From NCBI GenBank assembly GCA_944321645.1, contig CALUMB010000024.1, forward strand, positions 1-35,417: DNA of 35,417 nucleotides. Direction: 5' to 3'. The DNA is from an uncultured Prevotella sp. GTDB taxonomy: Bacteria > Bacteroidota > Bacteroidia > Bacteroidales > Bacteroidaceae. The notes beneath the pieces are model-generated. The model had not been told where the DNA came from and did no database searches. It saw only the letters and a list, made by a program, of their open reading frames with translations. Positions 33,543 to 35,417 of this stretch are shown one piece after another. Both the position numbers and the translations under genes were made by a program. The first letter of the stretch is position 1, and every line of letters begins with the position of its first letter.

Positions 33543-34577
33543 TTATTTGTTTTTTAATTCTTCGACTTGCTTTTTCAGTTCGTTAATCTCCTTGTAGAGT
33601 TCAGGCAGCCTGCGGAATATGGCCTGCGACCTGAAGTATGCCTTCGGCTCCATTGGCGGGGTGCCAATGAGCGTTTGCCCGCCCTTGATGTTTCCCGGCA
33701 CGCCAGACTGCGCACCAAGCTGCGTCTTGTCGCCAATGGTGATATGGCCGGCAAGGCCCACCTGGCCGCCAAACATACACCAGGAGCCAACCTTGGTGCT
33801 CCCTGCGATGCCCACCTGGGCCGACATGACGGTGTTTTCGCCCACCTCCACGTTATGTGCAATTTGTATGAGGTTGTCGAGCTTCACACCTTTCTTTATT
33901 ATTGTGCTGCCCATCGTCGAGCGGTCTACGCAGGTGTTCGCGCCTATTTCAACGTTGTCTTCTATGGTGACAATTCCTATCTGCGGTATCTTTTCATAGC
34001 CGTTGGCATCAGGCGCGAAGCCAAAGCCGTCGGCCCCAATCACGGCACCGGAGTGTACAATGACGTTGTTGCCAAGCTTGCAGCCATGGTAGATGGTGAC
34101 ATTCGGGTATAGGATGCAGCCGTCGCCGACAGACGCCCCATCTTCAATGACCGCGTGCGGATGCACCTGCGTTCCCTTTCCGATTGTGACGCCATCGCCA
34201 ACATACGCAAACGCCCCGACGTATGCCGTCTCGTCTACCTTGGCCGAGGGCGACACGAAAGCAAGAGAATCCACCCCTTTCTTCTTCGGGGCGGATGCCG
34301 CCGCATAAAGCTGGAGCAGCTTCGCAACGCACTCGTATGCGTTGTCAACCAGTATCAGCGTGGCCTCCACCGGCTTCTCGACCTCAATCTTGCTGTCCAC
34401 CAGCACGATGCTGGCTTCAGTGCCGTAAAGATAGTGTGAATATTTCGGATTCGACAGGAACGTCAAATCCCCCTTATGGGCCTCTTCAATTTTGGCAAAA
34501 GCGGTCACGGCGGCGTTACCGTCGCCTTCAACCCGCCCGCCTATATATTCTGCAATTTGTTTTGCTGTAAATTCCAT
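33543..34577 (-). CDS. lpxD: UDP-3-O-acylglucosamine N-acyltransferase
   Basis: This 344-residue enzyme does the third step of lipid A synthesis. An N-terminal uridine-binding domain ([19 protein letters not shown], then [17 protein letters not shown]) leads into hexapeptide repeats. The catalytic His is in [14 protein letters not shown], and [21 protein letters not shown] is characteristic. A C-terminal coiled helix ([18 protein letters not shown]) ends it. It is the first gene of the operon, with a TATATTTG box 31 bp upstream. Confidence 0.97.
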   Translation of the reverse strand: MEFTAKQIAEYIGGRVEGDGNAAVTAFAKIEEAHKGDLTFLSNPKYSHYLYGTEASIVLVDSKIEVEKPVEATLILVDNAYECVAKLLQLYAAASAPKKKGVDSLAFVSPSAKVDETAYVGAFAYVGDGVTIGKGTQVHPHAVIEDGASVGDGCILYPNVTIYHGCKLGNNVIVHSGAVIGADGFGFAPDANGYEKIPQIGIVTIEDNVEIGANTCVDRSTMGSTIIKKGVKLDNLIQIAHNVEVGENTVMSAQVGIAGSTKVGSWCMFGGQVGLAGHITIGDKTQLGAQSGVPGNIKGGQTLIGTPPMEPKAYFRSQAIFRRLPELYKEINELKKQVEELKNK

Positions 34578-34607
34578 TGCGGTTTTCAGTTGACAGTTTT
34601 AATTCTG

Positions 34608-34615
34608 CAAATATA
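34608..34615 (-). promoter_or_regulatory. -7 box of the lpxD operon
   Basis: TATATTTG on the minus strand fits TAnnTTTG, with a predicted start near 34601 and a leader of about 24 nt. It lies in the 49-bp gap after the HD gene. A -33 TTTG is not evident, so the operon may also be read through from the HD gene. Confidence 0.55.
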
Positions 34616-34626
34616 GCAATATTTAT

Positions 34627-35417
34627 TCAGACGCGCTGATAACACAGGTAATATTTTCTTATTTTTTTAGAAAGTAGCTCCATCCCGAGCAATTCAGAGG
34701 CGTCCGAAATGTCTTTTGTCGTATTGTCTTTGTAGATTATCGTGATGTTGTCGTCGGCCGGATCATACATATCCTTCTCAATTTTGTTGACTGCAAAAAA
34801 CCACTTCGCGTCGTCAATGCCAATGGAAAAGCTCTTGGCTATGCGCTGTTGCACTTCCTGTATACGGTCTTCGCCAAACGGGGCGTTGGACACTTCCACC
34901 TTAAACAAGTGCCTGTTTACGATGTCGTCCGCCAGGATTGAAAGTATCCTGTCGCCGTGGTGCCTCCATACTTTCAGTGCGCTCCAAATGTCGTTGTCGT
35001 CAAGCTCCTTGTAGAAGTCAAGGGCTTCGGAGTGCTCCTTAAACCACCCTGCATCAACGTCGTTGGCCAGGAAATACTTCAGGGCGGGTGTCGCGAACAC
35101 CTCGCCGCCGCTCCTGACAATGTGCTTCGCCCTGTTCAGCGCGTGTACGAGCACGCACTCGCCTGCCACTGCCGTCTTGTGGAGGTAGACCTGCCAGTAC
35201 ATCAGCCTGCGGGAGGTGAGGTAGTTTTCGATGGAAAATATGCCGTTATGCTCCACCACGAGGTTGTCGTCGTGTACGTTGAGCATCTTGATTATCCTCG
35301 CGCTGCCGATGTTCCCCTCTTTCACGCCGGTGAAGAAGCTGTCGCGGGTAAGGTAGTCAAGCCTGTACATGTCCAACTGACTGCTGATAAGCTGGTGGAG
35401 AAAGTGCTTGGGGTAGC
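34627..35417 (-). CDS. HD-domain phosphohydrolase (N-terminus outside window)
   Basis: This is the C-terminal part (about 263 residues) of a leftward gene that runs open off the right edge; the first visible residues are YPKHFLHQLISSQLDMYRLDYLTRDSFFTGV. The LDMYRLDYLTRDSFFTG block is the metal-binding Asp region of HD-superfamily (dGTPase/YdgH-like) hydrolases. It is followed by NGIFSIENYLTSRRLMYWQVYLHKT. The HD doublet itself would lie outside the window. It likely hydrolyses a phosphorylated nucleotide; the substrate is unknown. It stands directly upstream of lpxD, an arrangement I recall from other Bacteroidota. Confidence 0.9.
   Translation of the reverse strand, partial: YPKHFLHQLISSQLDMYRLDYLTRDSFFTGVKEGNIGSARIIKMLNVHDDNLVVEHNGIFSIENYLTSRRLMYWQVYLHKTAVAGECVLVHALNRAKHIVRSGGEVFATPALKYFLANDVDAGWFKEHSEALDFYKELDDNDIWSALKVWRHHGDRILSILADDIVNRHLFKVEVSNAPFGEDRIQEVQQRIAKSFSIGIDDAKWFFAVNKIEKDMYDPADDNITIIYKDNTTKDISDASELLGMELLSKKIRKYYLCYQRV

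Overview
The window looks like the chromosome of a Bacteroidota bacterium, most likely of the Prevotella group. The evidence is a type IX secretion plug protein, a fused lpxC/fabZ gene, a PPi-dependent phosphofructokinase with GGDD motif, an RprX/RprY-type two-component pair, DUF4293, and promoters of the Bacteroidota type (TTTG, about 19 bp, TAnnTTTG). It is a core-genome stretch of 31 genes, partial at both edges. I see no phage, insertion sequence, plasmid, CRISPR, rRNA or tRNA genes.

Layout. 1-592: 5' part of a MoxR-family AAA ATPase. 1085-6211: leftward cluster of a small conserved protein, a PlsC-like acyltransferase, a large secreted amidase-like protein and the T9SS plug protein. 6552-9241: rightward PPi-phosphofructokinase and a membrane-anchored GH25 lysozyme. 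9734-13251: prmA, then a secreted Tyr/Trp- and RGG-rich protein and an OmpP1/FadL-like porin. 13418-15851: iron alcohol dehydrogenase, then perR and rubrerythrin, an oxidative-stress pair with a Fur/PerR-type box in front. 16573-17757: rpsF-rpsR-rplI. 18062-18259: small two-helix membrane protein. 18408-20701: rprX-rprY. 21003-22717: bamD, rpoZ, DUF4293. 22845-24881: uvrB. 25226-27833: PIF1-like helicase and ispE. 27934-34577: a tight envelope operon lpxD, lpxC/fabZ, lpxA, miaA and a class A PBP. 34627-35417: C-terminal part of an HD-domain hydrolase.

Much of the content concerns the envelope: lipid A synthesis, peptidoglycan synthesis and hydrolysis, outer-membrane assembly (BamD), and protein export.

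The most unusual signal lies between genes. Four intergenic regions each carry a short tandem array of a 6-3-6 palindrome (AAAACG, 3 nt, CGTTTT) repeated at exactly 22 bp. Within each array the linkers also pair, so the array folds into long nested hairpins. All four lie beyond at least one gene 3' end. I know of no name for this element. Other points of note are a perfect 7-1-7 box upstream of perR, possible leaderless mRNAs for uvrB and rprX, paired hairpins upstream of the lysozyme gene, and a second intergenic motif centred on TTGCATATATGCAA.
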